A stretch of 64,000 nucleotides of DNA from Phragmites australis (Eukaryota; Streptophyta; Magnoliopsida; Poales; Poaceae), in assembly GCF_958298935.1 (NCBI RefSeq), contig NC_084923.1, forward strand, positions 7,814,501 through 7,878,500, written 5' to 3'. Positions 45,385 through 57,900 of the stretch are shown one piece after another (the stretch's first letter is position 1; every line of letters begins with the position of its first letter). Below the pieces are notes generated by a model. It was not told the origin of the DNA. It did not search any database and saw only the letters and a program-made list of their open reading frames with translations. The position numbers were made by a program, and so were the translations under genes.

Positions 45385-48374
45385 TGGAGGCTGGAGAACA
45401 AGTGGCTCATTGACTCCGGTTGTTCACGCCACATGACCAGAGATTCATAATAGTTCTCCAGCCTCACCCCGATAAAGCACCATGAGTACACCACTTTCGG
45501 GAATAATAAAAAAGATAGAGTGAAGGCCAAAGAAACGGTAAAGGTAGATAAGAGTTTTACTCTCAAAGATGTGGCTTTGGTTGAGCATCTAGGATATAAC
45601 CTACTTTTTGTATCTCAGTTACCAGATGAGGACTTGGAAGTGCACTTTAAGCATGATACTTCTCGAGTTCTTGATTCTTTTGACGCTATGATTTGCAAGA
45701 TTTCTTGAGTTAGGGGAGTTTTTTGAGCCAATTTTTCTGAGGTTTCTGGTTCTTCTCGGTATTTACTTGCTTAACCTTCTTCTGAGTATTGGATGTAGCA
45801 TAGGAGATTAGGGCACATGAGGTTTGATTTGCTTACTCGTTTAAGTGCTCTAGGCTTGATTCGAGGATTACCCAAGCTTATGTTTGAGAAGAACCTTGTT
45901 TATGCTCCTTGTCGGCATGGCAAGATGGTTGTCACTCCTCACCCACTAGTCAATCTAGTGATGACCGAATGACTGAAAGAACTTCTCCATATAAACCATC
46001 TCTTTGATGCTTTTTGCCTTGAATATGGCATTGAGGATCAATTTTTTGCCCCACGTGTTTCTTACCAGAATGGCGTGGTTCAGATGAAGAATCGTACTTT
46101 GGTGGAGATGGCTAAAACGATACTCTATGAGCATAGGATTCCTAGAAATTTTTGGATTGAGACCATTAGCACAGCGTGCTATATCTCAAATCGGATTTTC
46201 TTGCGCTCGATCTTGAATTTGACTTCTTATGAACTACGCTTTTGGACGAAATCGAATATTTCACATTTGAGAGTTTTTTTTTGTTACCGGTGCTTCATCC
46301 TAAAGCGTGGCAATCTTAACAAGTTCGAGTCGTGCTCTTCTATAGCATTTTCTTAGGGTATTCTCTTCATGGTAATGCTTACAGGGTATACAATCTTCAT
46401 ACTAACACTATCATAGAATCATGTGATGTGATTTTTGATGAGTCAACCCTCTGTACTAGTTCTGTTTTTAAGTGTTCAGGTGATCAAGAGATAAACGAGA
46501 GCATCTTTATAGATGGTGACCTTCTAGCTTTTGGTGATGACGAGGATGATCCACTACTTTCCTCGACCACACATACTCCAGAGCTAGCTCCTACTTCTTC
46601 TACTCCAGCAGAGAGTCCTATAGCCTCTACTTCCACTTCAGCTGCTTTCGAGCCTACACCAGTTGTGTTTGAGGTGGAGGTTCTCTCAAGGCGTGAGACC
46701 TCTCAACACATTCAGCGACAACACCCTCCACAGACGGTGATCGGTGACATCAATGAGAGGGTAACGAGGTCCAAATCTGCTTATTATGCTTATTTTACTG
46801 ATTCTGTATTCGTTGCTTCTTTTGAGCCCCATGATATTAAATATGCTTTATCTTATTCAAATTGGGTTAATGTCATGCATGAAGAGCCTGCAAATTTTGA
46901 AAGAAACCAAGTTTGGGTCCTTATAGAGCCACCCCCTAATGTTCACACTATAAGCACAAAATGGGTTTTCAAAAACAAATAGGGAGAGGATGGGTCCGTA
47001 GTGAGAAACAAGGCTAGACTAGTGGCTAGGGTTTCACTCAAATTGAGGGGATATACTTTAGAGAGACCTTTACATCAATAACTAGAATAGAAGCCATTAG
47101 GATCCTCCTAACATTTGTGGTATCCTAGGGTTTTAAGCTGTATCAAATGTATGTCAAGAGTGTTTTCCTAAATGGTTTCATATAGAAAAAGGTCTATGTC
47201 AAGCAACTCCTATGCTTTGAGCACCCCAAGTACCCTCATAGAGTACACAAACTTTATAAAGCTTTGTATGAGCTTAAGCAAGCATCTAGAGCTTGGTATG
47301 ATAGGCTTAGATCTTTCTTGTTAGAGCATGGGTATGTCATGAGATCGGTTGATAAAACTTTATTCACTCTCAGGCATGACAAAGACTTCCTAATTGTTTA
47401 GATTTACGTGAATGATATCATTTTCCGTAGCTCTTCTCATGTACTTGTGCCCAAGTTTGCAGAAAATATGAGTAGGAAGTTTAAGATGTTGATGATGGGT
47501 GAGCTCAACTTCTTCCTTGAACTTCAAATTAAGCAATACAAGTAGGGTACATTCATTCACCAGACGAAGTACACTAATGAGCTGCTGAAGAAATTCGACA
47601 TGAGAGACACAAAGCCCTTGGCGACACTGATGGCTACCTCGATTGTGCTTGATTCGGATGAAGATGACGAAGCGGTGGACCAGCGGGAGTTCAGGAGCAT
47701 GATTGGCTCCCTCTTGTACCTGACAGCGACAAGACCGGACATCCACTTCGCCGTCTGCCTCTACGTGCACTTCCAAGCTTTATCAAGGATGTTTCACTGT
47801 CAAGTGGTGAAACACATTCTGAGGTACCTCAAGCACACTCTCGAGTATGGACTTTGGTTTTCTACTTCCTCTTCGCTTTCTCTTTGAGGTTTTTCTGATG
47901 CTGATTTTGCTGGGCGTAGAATTGACAGGAAAAGTACTTCTGGTATTTGTCATATCTTGTGTACTTCTCTTGTGTGTTGGTCTTCTCGCAGACAGTATAG
48001 CGTTATGCAGTCTACTGCTAAAGCTGGATATATAGATGTTGCTAGCTGTTACTCGCTGATTTTATGGATGGCTGCTACCTTAAGAGACTTTGGGTTAGAT
48101 TTCCAAAGTGTGCCACTTTTTTATGACAACATCAGTGCCATAAGTCTAGCCAATCCAATACTCCAGAACCAAATACATATATGTGAGATTCCACTTTCTG
48201 AGAGACCACAATGAGAAGTGGGACATAGACTTGAAATACATTAATACCCAACACCAGCTAGCCGACATCTTCACCAAGCCTCTAGATGCTACTAGATTTT
48301 CCTATTTGAGGGGAGAGATTGGTGTGTGCCATCCCTATGGTATTGTGTGTGGGGAGTTGCCTTTGTATATATAG
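45385..48374 (+). pseudogene. pol: Copia pol remnant: protease, integrase (core deleted), RT, RNase H
   Basis: 45402-45450 gives WLIDSGCSRHMTRDS, the protease active site (D-S-G). 45520-45708 and 45780-45970 hold the gag-pre-integrase region (DVALVEHLGYNLLFVSQL; HRRLGHMRFDLLTRLSALGL). The integrase then jumps to FCLEYGIEDQFFAPRVSYQN and GVVQMKNRTLVEMAKTIL, so most of the catalytic core is gone. RT follows from about 46860 (NFERNQVWVLIEPPPNVHTI; ARAWYD-type WYDRLRSFLLEHGY; IYVNDIIF in place of the YVDD box). RNase H ends with DADFAGRRIDRKSTSG and HQLADIFTKPLD. Many stops and frameshifts. Confidence 0.85.
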
Positions 48375-49745
48375 TATCTTATTTTTATTGCATTTGCATT
48401 GCATTGCATCATGTAAGATAATCATAGTAGTTAAGCTTTGACTTGTATATTTTTAGCATTTTCGATTGCTAGATTTGAATTTGGACTAATTTGAGTAGTT
48501 GTGTGAAGCAAGCTTTTAATCTTAGCCTCCTCTTGATGCTTTGACATGAAATATTTCAAACAAGCTAGCTTTTCTTAAGATGAAATTTGGCAATTTTATG
48601 AATCATGTAGACTATAAAATACTACATTCTTAATCACCATGTTTGTAATTGCTTTGGCTTAGTCAATACTTGTGTTAAAGCTAGTTTGATGAATACCTTG
48701 CTCTAGGCTTCTTGGTTTAAGTCAGTGGATTGGGGAATATTGCACTATATTTTCTGTTTTTGTCAAATGTTTAGCTCATAATAGAACCTTGGAAGAACAT
48801 ATGTTCCTTATGTTGCAAAGGCACTACTTGACTTGATCTTATGAAAACTTAATAACTTGTGAAATTTAGATAATCTTGTGAAAATCAAGTTTCTTGCGTA
48901 AAAATGTGATTCAATATAGTTTTCTTGAAACCTTGAGGTGTTTGCTCTACCCAGTCGCGTGACACTTCACTTGGATAAGAGGCAACTTGAGGATAAAAAT
49001 AAAAAAATGTGCCTAAAAGATCAATTTTATTTTAATCACTTGATCCAACTATGTCTTGGTTTCATATGTGAGCGTTTGCAAAACCTCATGTCATGAATAC
49101 TTGTTTGCCTAGTTTGAAATTGAAGTTGACTAGTTCTTAATGCTTGTATTGCCTTGTTACGAGTGGATACTTATGTGATGGTTGTTTTAAACATGATTCG
49201 GCTATGTGAAATTAAATGTACCAACCAATTATCCGAGTTTAGCTTATGAAGCTTTATGTTCTTGTGTCACTATCTCTTTTTGAGCCTTTGTGAAATTGTG
49301 AGCTCAATCCTCTATTTTTCGTAGCCCTTTGACGTTTCTAGCATTTGCAAATACTTTGTGGTATACTTGTGAAAACTTATTAGGTTACCATATTTATGTA
49401 TTGTATAATGTTTTATCATTGATGTTTGCATTGCCAAAGGGTGAGAAATGAATGAAAAATAGAAGAAATGAAAAATATGAACTAAATCCCAAAGAAAAAT
49501 CTTGCATAAATGAAAAATGTGCATTCATTAAGGGAGAACATTTAATTTTGTGTTTTTAAGCTTTTATTGCTCTTTTAATGGTTTTGGATTGTCTTTGCCC
49601 CTTTTATGTCTTATGTAATCTTTCTTATGCCAAGTGATATGTTTTTCCTCTTTCTTGAGTTTTTGTCACTTGAATGAGCTTATCTTCTTTAAACTAAAAT
49701 CTTTGTGCTTCGAGATGTTGTAAATGCACTCATTAAGAGGAAGAT
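48375..49745. other. Non-coding region between RNase H and 3' LTR of the SIRE-type element
   Basis: About 1.37 kb of AT-rich sequence with no surviving ORF, ending in the purine-rich AAGAGGAAGAT before the 3' LTR. In related elements an envelope-like ORF can occupy this place; none is seen here. Confidence 0.6.
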
Positions 49746-51158
49746 TGAGAAACTAAGTTGAAATATGCATTGATTTATATGTGATGAGTGATTGACACAA
49801 GCTCAAGTTTTTGATTACTTGAGCTTGGTTTGAGTATTTTGATTATGGACTAACTAGAGTTGGAGTTAGAGAAATGTATTTGCTTATCTCATAGTTTGTA
49901 GATGACGGATACAACGTGGCAGTCACCGACGGGTGATCAGGGCTAAGCGAGTGCTTGGTGCCGGACGATCAAGGAGGTTGGGCGGAGTCAAGAGTGATTC
50001 TAGTTGTACACGTAGAGGTCAAGCAAAGCATAAAACAAAGTATGAAGATGGCGTGTTGACAAAGTCAAGCGAAAGGGATGCCGGTGCAAGTGACAAGGCG
50101 ACCCAAGAGATCAGGAGCGGAAGAGACTTACCGAAAATCAGTATCGCAAGACAGAGTACACGTGTCGACATCAGAGCACTTACTTAAGATATAAGCAAGT
50201 GGCGAGTCATGTTTTGAGAACGTGCAGAGAGTTTTACAGTTGGGCCTTAAAACCATAGGAGGATTGGAGGAGTATGTGGCACCATCACGAAGCTTGCAAC
50301 GAGGCGAAGCTAAGTCGCGAAGGCGCCGCGGCTGTTCGATGGACGGAGCAAGAAATAGACTAAAATACCCTTGGTAGTAGATAGGAGCGTACTATAAGAG
50401 AGAGGTATTTTGATAACAAGCTAGTAACATTAAGAGCCAAGTTTTCTAGTCTTATAAATAGAGGGATATGCCTACGAAAGAGTTTGAACTAGTCACTTAA
50501 ACCTATTGTGTCATTCATTTGAGAGCCTAGTGCTAGGGTTTTAGAGAAGAGTAAGATGAGTGCTTAACCTATATAATAGGTGAGAGTTTTTGAAGAAAAA
50601 ATCTTTGTAATCTATCTAAAATGGAGCTGACATCTTTGAGTAATGAAGTTTATATTTTTGTATATGCTTGAATTTTCCTTCTTCTAGTCTTTCTCTATTG
50701 TTTCTCTTGCAAGTTTGCAAGTTTTTCTTTTTCAGTTTTGATTTTCTTATTGATATTTATTTTTGCATTTGAGCTGTGATTTTTCAATCTTAGAAAGTTG
50801 TTCTTTTAGTTGCTAGAGATATATGTATTTGAGAGGGTCTTGAATTCGCTTGTCTCTAATCCATCAACTTAGAGAGTTGTTTCTTTCGGTGCTTGTCTTT
50901 TTGTTTTATTCTTCGTTAAAGTTTCAAGTTTTTATGCTCAAAGACATATGAAATAGTTTTAAATAGTGCTTATGGTTCATATTTCATCTGTGGACTCGTG
51001 TTGATTAGAAACTTTCTTTCTCACCTTGCCTCTATAAAGTTTATACTTTTATTTATACATTTTTGAGAGACATTAAGTGAACAAGAAGTATGCTATCTAT
51101 TTCGTAAGAAATTTATAAGATATCTATTCACCTCTCTAGTCGTCATTCTTATCCTAAA
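49746..51158 (+). repeat. 3' LTR of the SIRE-type element (1413 bp)
   Basis: It starts TGAGAAACTAAGTTGAA like the 5' LTR and has its own TATAAATA at about 50453-50460. The end (TCTTATCCTAAA) corresponds to TCGGTCCTACA in the 5' LTR. The two LTRs differ at well over one base in ten in places and by indels, so insertion is old. Confidence 0.88.
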
Positions 51159-53733
51159 TAGTCATTAAGCAGGTCTGTTTACCGGAAGCAAATTCTATAA
51201 TACCGATTTCTTAAAAAATCTCTTTTCCTGTGATGATACGTGTTTTCTCCCTCATCTTTAGTCTAGCTATTTAATCAAAAGATGTGTAGTTAAATAAAAA
51301 TTTTATATCTTCCCTCTCCACCTATATACTCGTGTCACTGACTTACAATTAACGGCCCCCTCCCTTACTGCCCTGCGCTTGCAGGCTGCAGCCTTGCTGC
51401 TGTTGCTGTCATATCCTCCCCTGGCCGCCAATTCAAAACCGTGCCTGCTGCTGGCTGCTCCACATGCGTCCAACTCCGAGACTCCGACCAACCAACGAAC
51501 CGGCCCCGTTCCAGGTCAGGCGCCCCACATGTCACAGGGGGCACGCGGCTGCTACACTACTCCCGGAGGCCAGATGGAGGGAGGCTCTGCCCCTGAGAGC
51601 CACGCCCGCAGCGTCACGTTTTGAAACTTGCCAGCCTTGAGCTCGCCGCGCCCCCGCGCGCCGAGACGACACGGTCCCGCGTGTCACTCGCGGCGAAGCG
51701 GACCAGCGGAGCCCGAGGCGACGGGGCACGACGCGGCCGGCCGCGGAACGAGGCCGAGGACGAGACGGAACGGGTGTGCGTTGCGCTGCCTGCGGGTGCG
51801 TAACAAAACGGCTACGTTAACTACGGCCCGGAACCGTAACGGCTCGAACTAGCGGACGTGGGGGCTCGGGTTTAAAATTTGCGCGGGGTGGGGTCCCACG
51901 CCCTAGTTTAACCGCAGGCGCAGCCTTGCAGGGCTCCTGCAGTCCTGCCCCTGCGTCTGCATGGCGCGCATAGCACAGGCGGGCACGGGTCGCCTGCTCA
52001 CGAGGCACTGGCCGCCGGCGCCACGTAGAGGAAGTTACTGCGAGTGGCTGACCCCGTGGCCGCGTGACATGGCGCGGCGCTGGGAGAGGTTATTGGATGG
52101 GACCAGTGGTGATGTACGGTGTACCGGGGTCTACTGCTAGGCCCGCTGGGAGGATGTTCTTTCTCGGCCGTGGCACAGGCCAGTGGTGAATGAATGTGCG
52201 GCTGCGCCGTGCGAGCTCACTTTAAAACGCGTGGGCACTGGGCAGCGTATGCTGGGTTAGGAAATGCGACCGGTGATGTAACAGTGCTATTTCCGGTGAC
52301 GTCAGTTCTGCACTGATTGAGCATCTGCTTGTTTTTTTAAAGATAAAAAGAGATTATTTCATGGAACAAATGAAAATATCTCAGTCTACATTCTTGGATT
52401 TACATAGCTAATACTTATTATAACAAAGTAATCGAAAGGCTTTAAAACCACAAAACAAAATCCAAGTTCTTCTCTCATCAAACAAAGAAGAAGATAATAT
52501 CAAACACAAATTATATCGTTAAATCTCCATCCATATTTAACGAAAATGTCTATCATATTAGTCTCCAAAAAGCAGCATGCAATATGTATTGCACACTGCT
52601 TGTCCTCCTTCTATAGCAATGTCTAAAACTAGATTCAACGTGTAGTCGTGAAAACAACATACATAGAAAAACAATCTTGTGTTTTTATCAAAAATCACAT
52701 CATTTTGGCTGAGCCAAAATACCCAACACAAAGTACATACCCCTACCAACACCTTTTTTTATATTTTACATCCATCTTTAGCTATGAACCAATATGTTTT
52801 GGATACACTACTAGGTGGGTGCAAACCAAAGGTTATTTGAACAGTTCTCCAAATAAATTTAACAAGTGACAGTCGCTAGATAGTTTCATTTCTACTAAAA
52901 CAACATTTTTCACTCTTTACCAATTCCTTCTTACTAAATTTTCTTTGATCAAAATAACTTCTCTATGCAAAGCATATGCCTGTTTACAGTCCGCGTACGA
53001 TGGCTTGTAAATTGAAAGAAAAAGATATGTAAGGTATTTCTGCTACTCTAGAGTAAAGAGTCAAGAGTGTGGGTCATCATGCCAAGTCGTTGGGTGAATG
53101 TCCATTAATGGACTTTCCAGTCTTTAATTTGAATCAAATAGCACCACCCTTTTGCAATGCAGAATGCCCTTTGTACGGTGGACCATGCAAACTAAAGGAA
53201 CAATCGTCCATCTAATAATCAATTTCATAGTTTCTTGCAAGATTTTAGTCAGACATTTTCCTTTGTTAGATCAAAATCCAACAAACCTCCTTGTTCGTCT
53301 TATATTCTTTTGTTTCATTACTCACACCCGTTCAACTTGAGCTTCTAGTTGCAACCCTTTCCCTGCCACCTCCTCCCCTCCACCGGTGTTGCTAGCTCTT
53401 GTAGCCCTCACCAGGACCAGGGAGTTACTCTATTCAGCATCTTCCCCTATTGTGGTACCTCCCAAAACAGCTATCGTCATCACCATTGTTGATGGCATAA
53501 CCCTCCACCGCCACTCGCCATGGCCGATCTTCTTCTATATCTTTGGCAGCCCACGGTCGCTGGATCCAACACCTCCATGTTCTTCATTGGAGCCACTATT
53601 GTCTTTTCCACCTGCCAACCGACCTTTGTTCCTATTTACAGTAGCCCACAACCGATGAGTCTATCGCTCATACGTTCTTTCCAGAGCCCTCCACTCTGGC
53701 GGCGCCATGGGCATGCTTCCCTCTCCGCGCCAT
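51159..53733. other. Intergenic DNA with a GC-rich block, no gene called
   Basis: 51340-52280 is GC- and CpG-rich, unlike its flanks, and open in several frames on both strands, but no frame shows a domain or splice structure. 52330-53100 is AT-rich and resembles decayed transposon-borne sequence. 53340-53730 is C-rich with short frames and no recognised product. Confidence 0.4.
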
Positions 53734-53991
53734 GGGCATATTTGGTTCATACCTAAGTTTGTTATATCTAAGATTAGTTACATCATATATTTTTAAGTAA
53801 CTATTTGGTTGATTGCATAACTATGGCAAATTACACTTTATTAACCCTCTAGCCCACACATCATACACTCAGTGTTTTTACTAACTTTACCATACTTACA
53901 ACTAAAAATTTATTAGCTATATTTTTTTTATAGCAAACCACATTTAGCTAACTTTAAATATAGCAAATTTAAAGACGAATGAAACATGCCC
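53734..53991. mobile_element. Tourist/Harbinger-like MITE (258 bp)
   Basis: The left end GGGCATATTTGGTTC pairs with the right end, whose reverse complement is GGGCATGTTTCATTC. The end sequence is close to the GGGCCTGTTTGGTT-type ends of Tourist MITEs. The interior is AT-rich with no ORF. A 3-bp target duplication is not clear. Confidence 0.55.
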
Positions 53992-54929
53992 ATACATACC
54001 AAACCAAAGGTTGGTGCTTGGCAACGTGATGGCCAGAGGCGACAGAAAGAGCGAGCGGTCCTACCTGTGAAGGCAGTTGACTGAAACTTTTCTAATTTTC
54101 AAATAACTAAGAATTAGCAAAACCATATGAATATTAATCGGTAAGACCATAGAAGCTGAAGGAACATACAACTAGTAATACAGTCACGGAAAGAGCTCAA
54201 TATGTCATTTAGTCAAAGGAAAAAAATGCGTGACTACGAACATTTTAAATGGAACTGACTTCCAACTCTATGTGTTCACTGTTCTTATGATGCAGCATTG
54301 GCAATACCACGAATTTATGTTGGCGAGCAGAGCAATACCTTTTGGCACACTGTGAGATGCGTTTCAAAATTGTTAGATGCTGCATGGTTGGCTGGCTGCT
54401 TTCTCGTAGCATGGGCCACTCGCAGTAGCGCCTGCGCAGTAACGCCAAATGTTCACGCCTGCAACGCGCGGCCAAGTCCTCGCCATAGCCACCCGAAACG
54501 AGCAGCAGCTTTGCCCGCTCGATCCCCATCCCACCACCCAGCAGTCATTGCTCAATCGATGCGTTTCTGGGTTGCTGCCGAATCGGAGTTCCAGCCCGGC
54601 GTGGGGCAATCCAGTCATTTGCCGGCGAAGATCCTTTCAAATGGTGGCTTTTCGCGGAAAACGAGAAACACCGCCTCCTTTCCTTTGTCGTGCATCCGGT
54701 ATTTTTCCTCCCAACGCCTTCTCCCTCCGACCAACACCTTCCACAGACCCGCAGCACCAAAAGCCCCCGACCGCTGCCGCCTGAACCCGAGGGAAAGAGA
54801 AGGGAACCCACCACTCCACCCCGTCGACATCCATCCGCGCACGCTTCTCCGCCCGCCCCGTTTCTCTCCGTTCGGTTGGGTTCGGTTGGAAGCGCCAATC
54901 TGATCTGCCCTGCCCGGAGCGGCGCCTCG
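53992..54929. other. Upstream region of the coiled-coil gene
   Basis: The last 600 bp before the ATG at 54930 are GC-rich with C/T tracts, as usual for a grass gene promoter and 5' UTR. No clear TATA box. The long frame that runs into the gene from 54690 starts with GTG and not ATG, so it is read as 5' UTR. Confidence 0.45.
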
Positions 54930-57900
54930 ATGTCCGCGCGGCGGACGGCCAAGAGCCAGCACGCGGTGTCGACGCCGAGGATCATCAACCTCAACCTAGC
55001 GAGGAGGTCGGGCGGTGGTAGGCCCGGCCGTAGCGCTGGGCGCACGCAGCCCCGCCCGGCGGCAGCGCCGGGGCCGGTCAACCTCGGCGCGCTGTTCGAG
55101 ATGGAGCGCCGCGTGCGCGGGCTGGAGTCCGCGCCGGCGTCGCCGCCGCCGCAGTCTCAGGAGGAGGATGCCGTGGAGCAGGAGGAGGAGAAGTGGCGGT
55201 TCCAGGCGGAGATCCTCCGCGCCGAGTGCAACTTCCTCCGGATGGAGCGCGAGGTCGCGCTCCGCAAGCTCGACCGCCACCGCGGGCAGATGGAGGCCGC
55301 GCTCAAGTCCGCCGTCGAAACACTCGTCTCGGTAAACATACATCACGCACCAAATGAACTCCTCGTCGTTGCACGTTGCACCAGTCTGATCTCTGATGAT
55401 GATGTGTACTCGTACGGACGGGTGCAACAACAGGGGAGGAAGAAGATCGACAAGAGGGGCGACGTTGGCGCGGTGGCGGCGCTGGACGAGGGGATCGAGG
55501 ACCTCGAGGAGATGATGGAGGAACTGCGGGTGGAGAAGGAGAGCGGGAGGAGGGCGATGAGCGGGTTGCGAGAGCTGCAGCGGAGCCACGGCCGGAACTT
55601 CGATCGGCAGGCGTCCTCGCTCCGCCGGCGCCTCGAGAAGATGCCACCGCCGGTCGACACCGAGCCCTGCGTCAAGGACATCCGCGAGATCGCCCTGCCC
55701 GTCGCCCCGCTGCTACCGCCGCAGGCCGAGCACAGCGACGACGATGAGCGCGTCCACAGCGCCAACAGTACCTCTGATGTAAAGCATCTTAATATTAACA
55801 CGTATAGCCTGGAGATGTTGTATTGCTGTAACTCATTGCCGATTGCTGAACGTTCATTACGTACTTTGCATACTGAAGGTAGAAATGCTGAGGATGAAAA
55901 TGGAGGGGATGTCAAAGGGGATGCGGGAGAGGATGGCAGAGTACAGCCGGCGCCTGGAAATGGTCGCCGCCGGCGACAACGCTCGCTGCCAGTCCAGGAA
56001 ATGCGGCAACCGGCACAGTCGAAAGGCGAGCGCGAGCAGCCAGAGGAGCTGGAGCGGGGGCAGCAACGCGAGCAACAGCAACGTGCCGTTGGCCCGGGAC
56101 GGCCGCAGGCGCCAGAGCATGGCGGCGGAGCAGCGTCACCAGCAACCGAAGGTAAGATTCAAATTTGGCCCCTTACTGTTCGTGCCACTGCTTAGTATGT
56201 TCATCACTCCAGTTTCGATAGTTCTCGGGAAGCATGATTAGTAGCAAGCGGTTCGCCGTTAGTCTTGGGCGCCCGAATGTCGTTGACCTGGGGGCACTGC
56301 CGGTCAGCGACTCGACTCCACTTGACGCCATTATCAATACATGATGAGGTCGGCTTTGTTTCATCCGGGAGAGCAAGCCGAGTTTTGAAATCCCGGATGC
56401 AATGGCGTCGCTGTGCCGTGGGGATCACTTGTACAGGGTTGTGCACTGGGTTCGTAGGGAGATGAGTAATTGTCCGATGATCCCCTGGGTCCCCAGATCT
56501 ATGGATTGACCCGATGCGCTCGACACCTAATACATTATGGCCATATGGGTTGATTGTTGCGTGCCTTTTCGGATTTATACTATGCTGCTGTTAATAGTCA
56601 CAGTTTTTCTTTTGAAGTGGACGGGACCATTTGTAAGAACCGTGGTCCTTCTAGTTTTAGCTTTGCTTCGCCTCACTACTAGTAGAATTCAAAAGATAGC
56701 TTTACCATAAGTTCCCCTGATTTGAACCGTCAATGATCGCCAGACGGCCCACACTGTCAGTGATGCTGCCTTCCTCGCCGCAAGTGATCCTGGGCTAAAA
56801 GTCGTCATTTTTCGATAGTTCTGTTTGTATCGCTCACGTGAGAGGTGAGACATGGGCCTGCGAGAAGCTTTGCCTGTACGTCTTCAAGTTATTTTGTTTG
56901 TGAGGTTGCTAATTTCTAGACTGCATCTGCACTTGTGCATGTGCCTGTCTGCATCACTGCAACTCGTCCAACAAATGTAGTCACTTGGGGCTCAAGCATG
57001 ACGATGCTGTGCCTGACTGTTCTGGGGATGAACGATTCGGCGCCGACGGGATATGTTTGAGTGGATGCGAAAATTCAATCTGACTTCTGACGCGCAAATT
57101 TGAAAACTGCGAAGGAGCTGAACTTCAGTTAAGACAACAAGCACGTGTCGGGGCAGGAACGGAAGTACCCACTTTGGGCAAAGGCGTCGAGAATCTATTT
57201 GGAAGAGCTCCATCTTTAAGATTTATATAGAATTTAAAATTTATAAGATAAAATAAAGTGTTTTAAATATGTTTTCAATTCAAGATAAAAACAATATGTC
57301 TTAAAAACTCTTAGTCTATTCACATCTTCAACTCTAAAAATTTATAAGCTAAAAATATTCTACTCTAAAAATTGTTAGAACTAGAACTCTACCAGATACA
57401 CTATAAACTTTGAATCCACAAGCTGGCATAATGTATTTAGGCCAAGTATGACCTTCGCATAGGAGATGTTGCCCCCACAACGAGAAATCTAGCTTTTCCC
57501 GGCCAATGCAAAAGGTCTGGGCCAGGCCTCGGGACCAGGGCATGTGCTCGTCGAGTTGCTTTCGCATGAGCTAGTTTGTGTATCAACTGGAACATATCTG
57601 CTCATGCGCATGTGCCTACTCGTACACTGAAGTCTGTTGGTGTAACTGAATGAGTGAATGGCATTCCAGTATTGTGCTTTGCCAGAAGAGCCAGTTGAAG
57701 AGGCAGCGCATTCAAATTTCAAGCAATTTGTACTAGGAGTAAGCTATGATATTATATGCTTCAGTTTGTCGGACTAGCAATGCTTTCGAAATTGGTCGAC
57801 GAGCGTTTTCACCATCATAGAGTTTTGTTTTGCACCGAACCATTTGTCGTGTTGGGCTAATTGAAGTCACGCTAAATTTATTCAGTGTTGCTCGCAGAAA

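Larger units (their letters stand above)
41418..51158 (+). mobile_element. SIRE/Maximus-type Copia retrotransposon with both LTRs (9741 bp)
   Basis: LTRs lie at 41418-42873 and 49746-51158, with a PBS after the first and a purine-rich tract before the second. Between them are gag, a coiled-coil gag extension, protease, integrase fragments, RT and RNase H in Copia order. The long gag, coiled-coil region and 1.37-kb non-coding gap before the 3' LTR fit the SIRE/Maximus lineage. Stops, frameshifts and an integrase deletion show it is inactive. No matching 5-bp target duplication is found (GTAGC on the left, TAGTC on the right). Confidence 0.88.

Noticed and set aside
54690..54929. N-terminal extension of the coiled-coil protein
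   Set aside because: The extended frame begins with GTG, and the first ATG is 54930; the upstream part is Pro-rich, UTR-like sequence.
54545..55081. 178-residue minus-strand frame opposite the coiled-coil gene's first exon
   Set aside because: It is the GC-rich antisense shadow of exon 1, with no splice or domain support.
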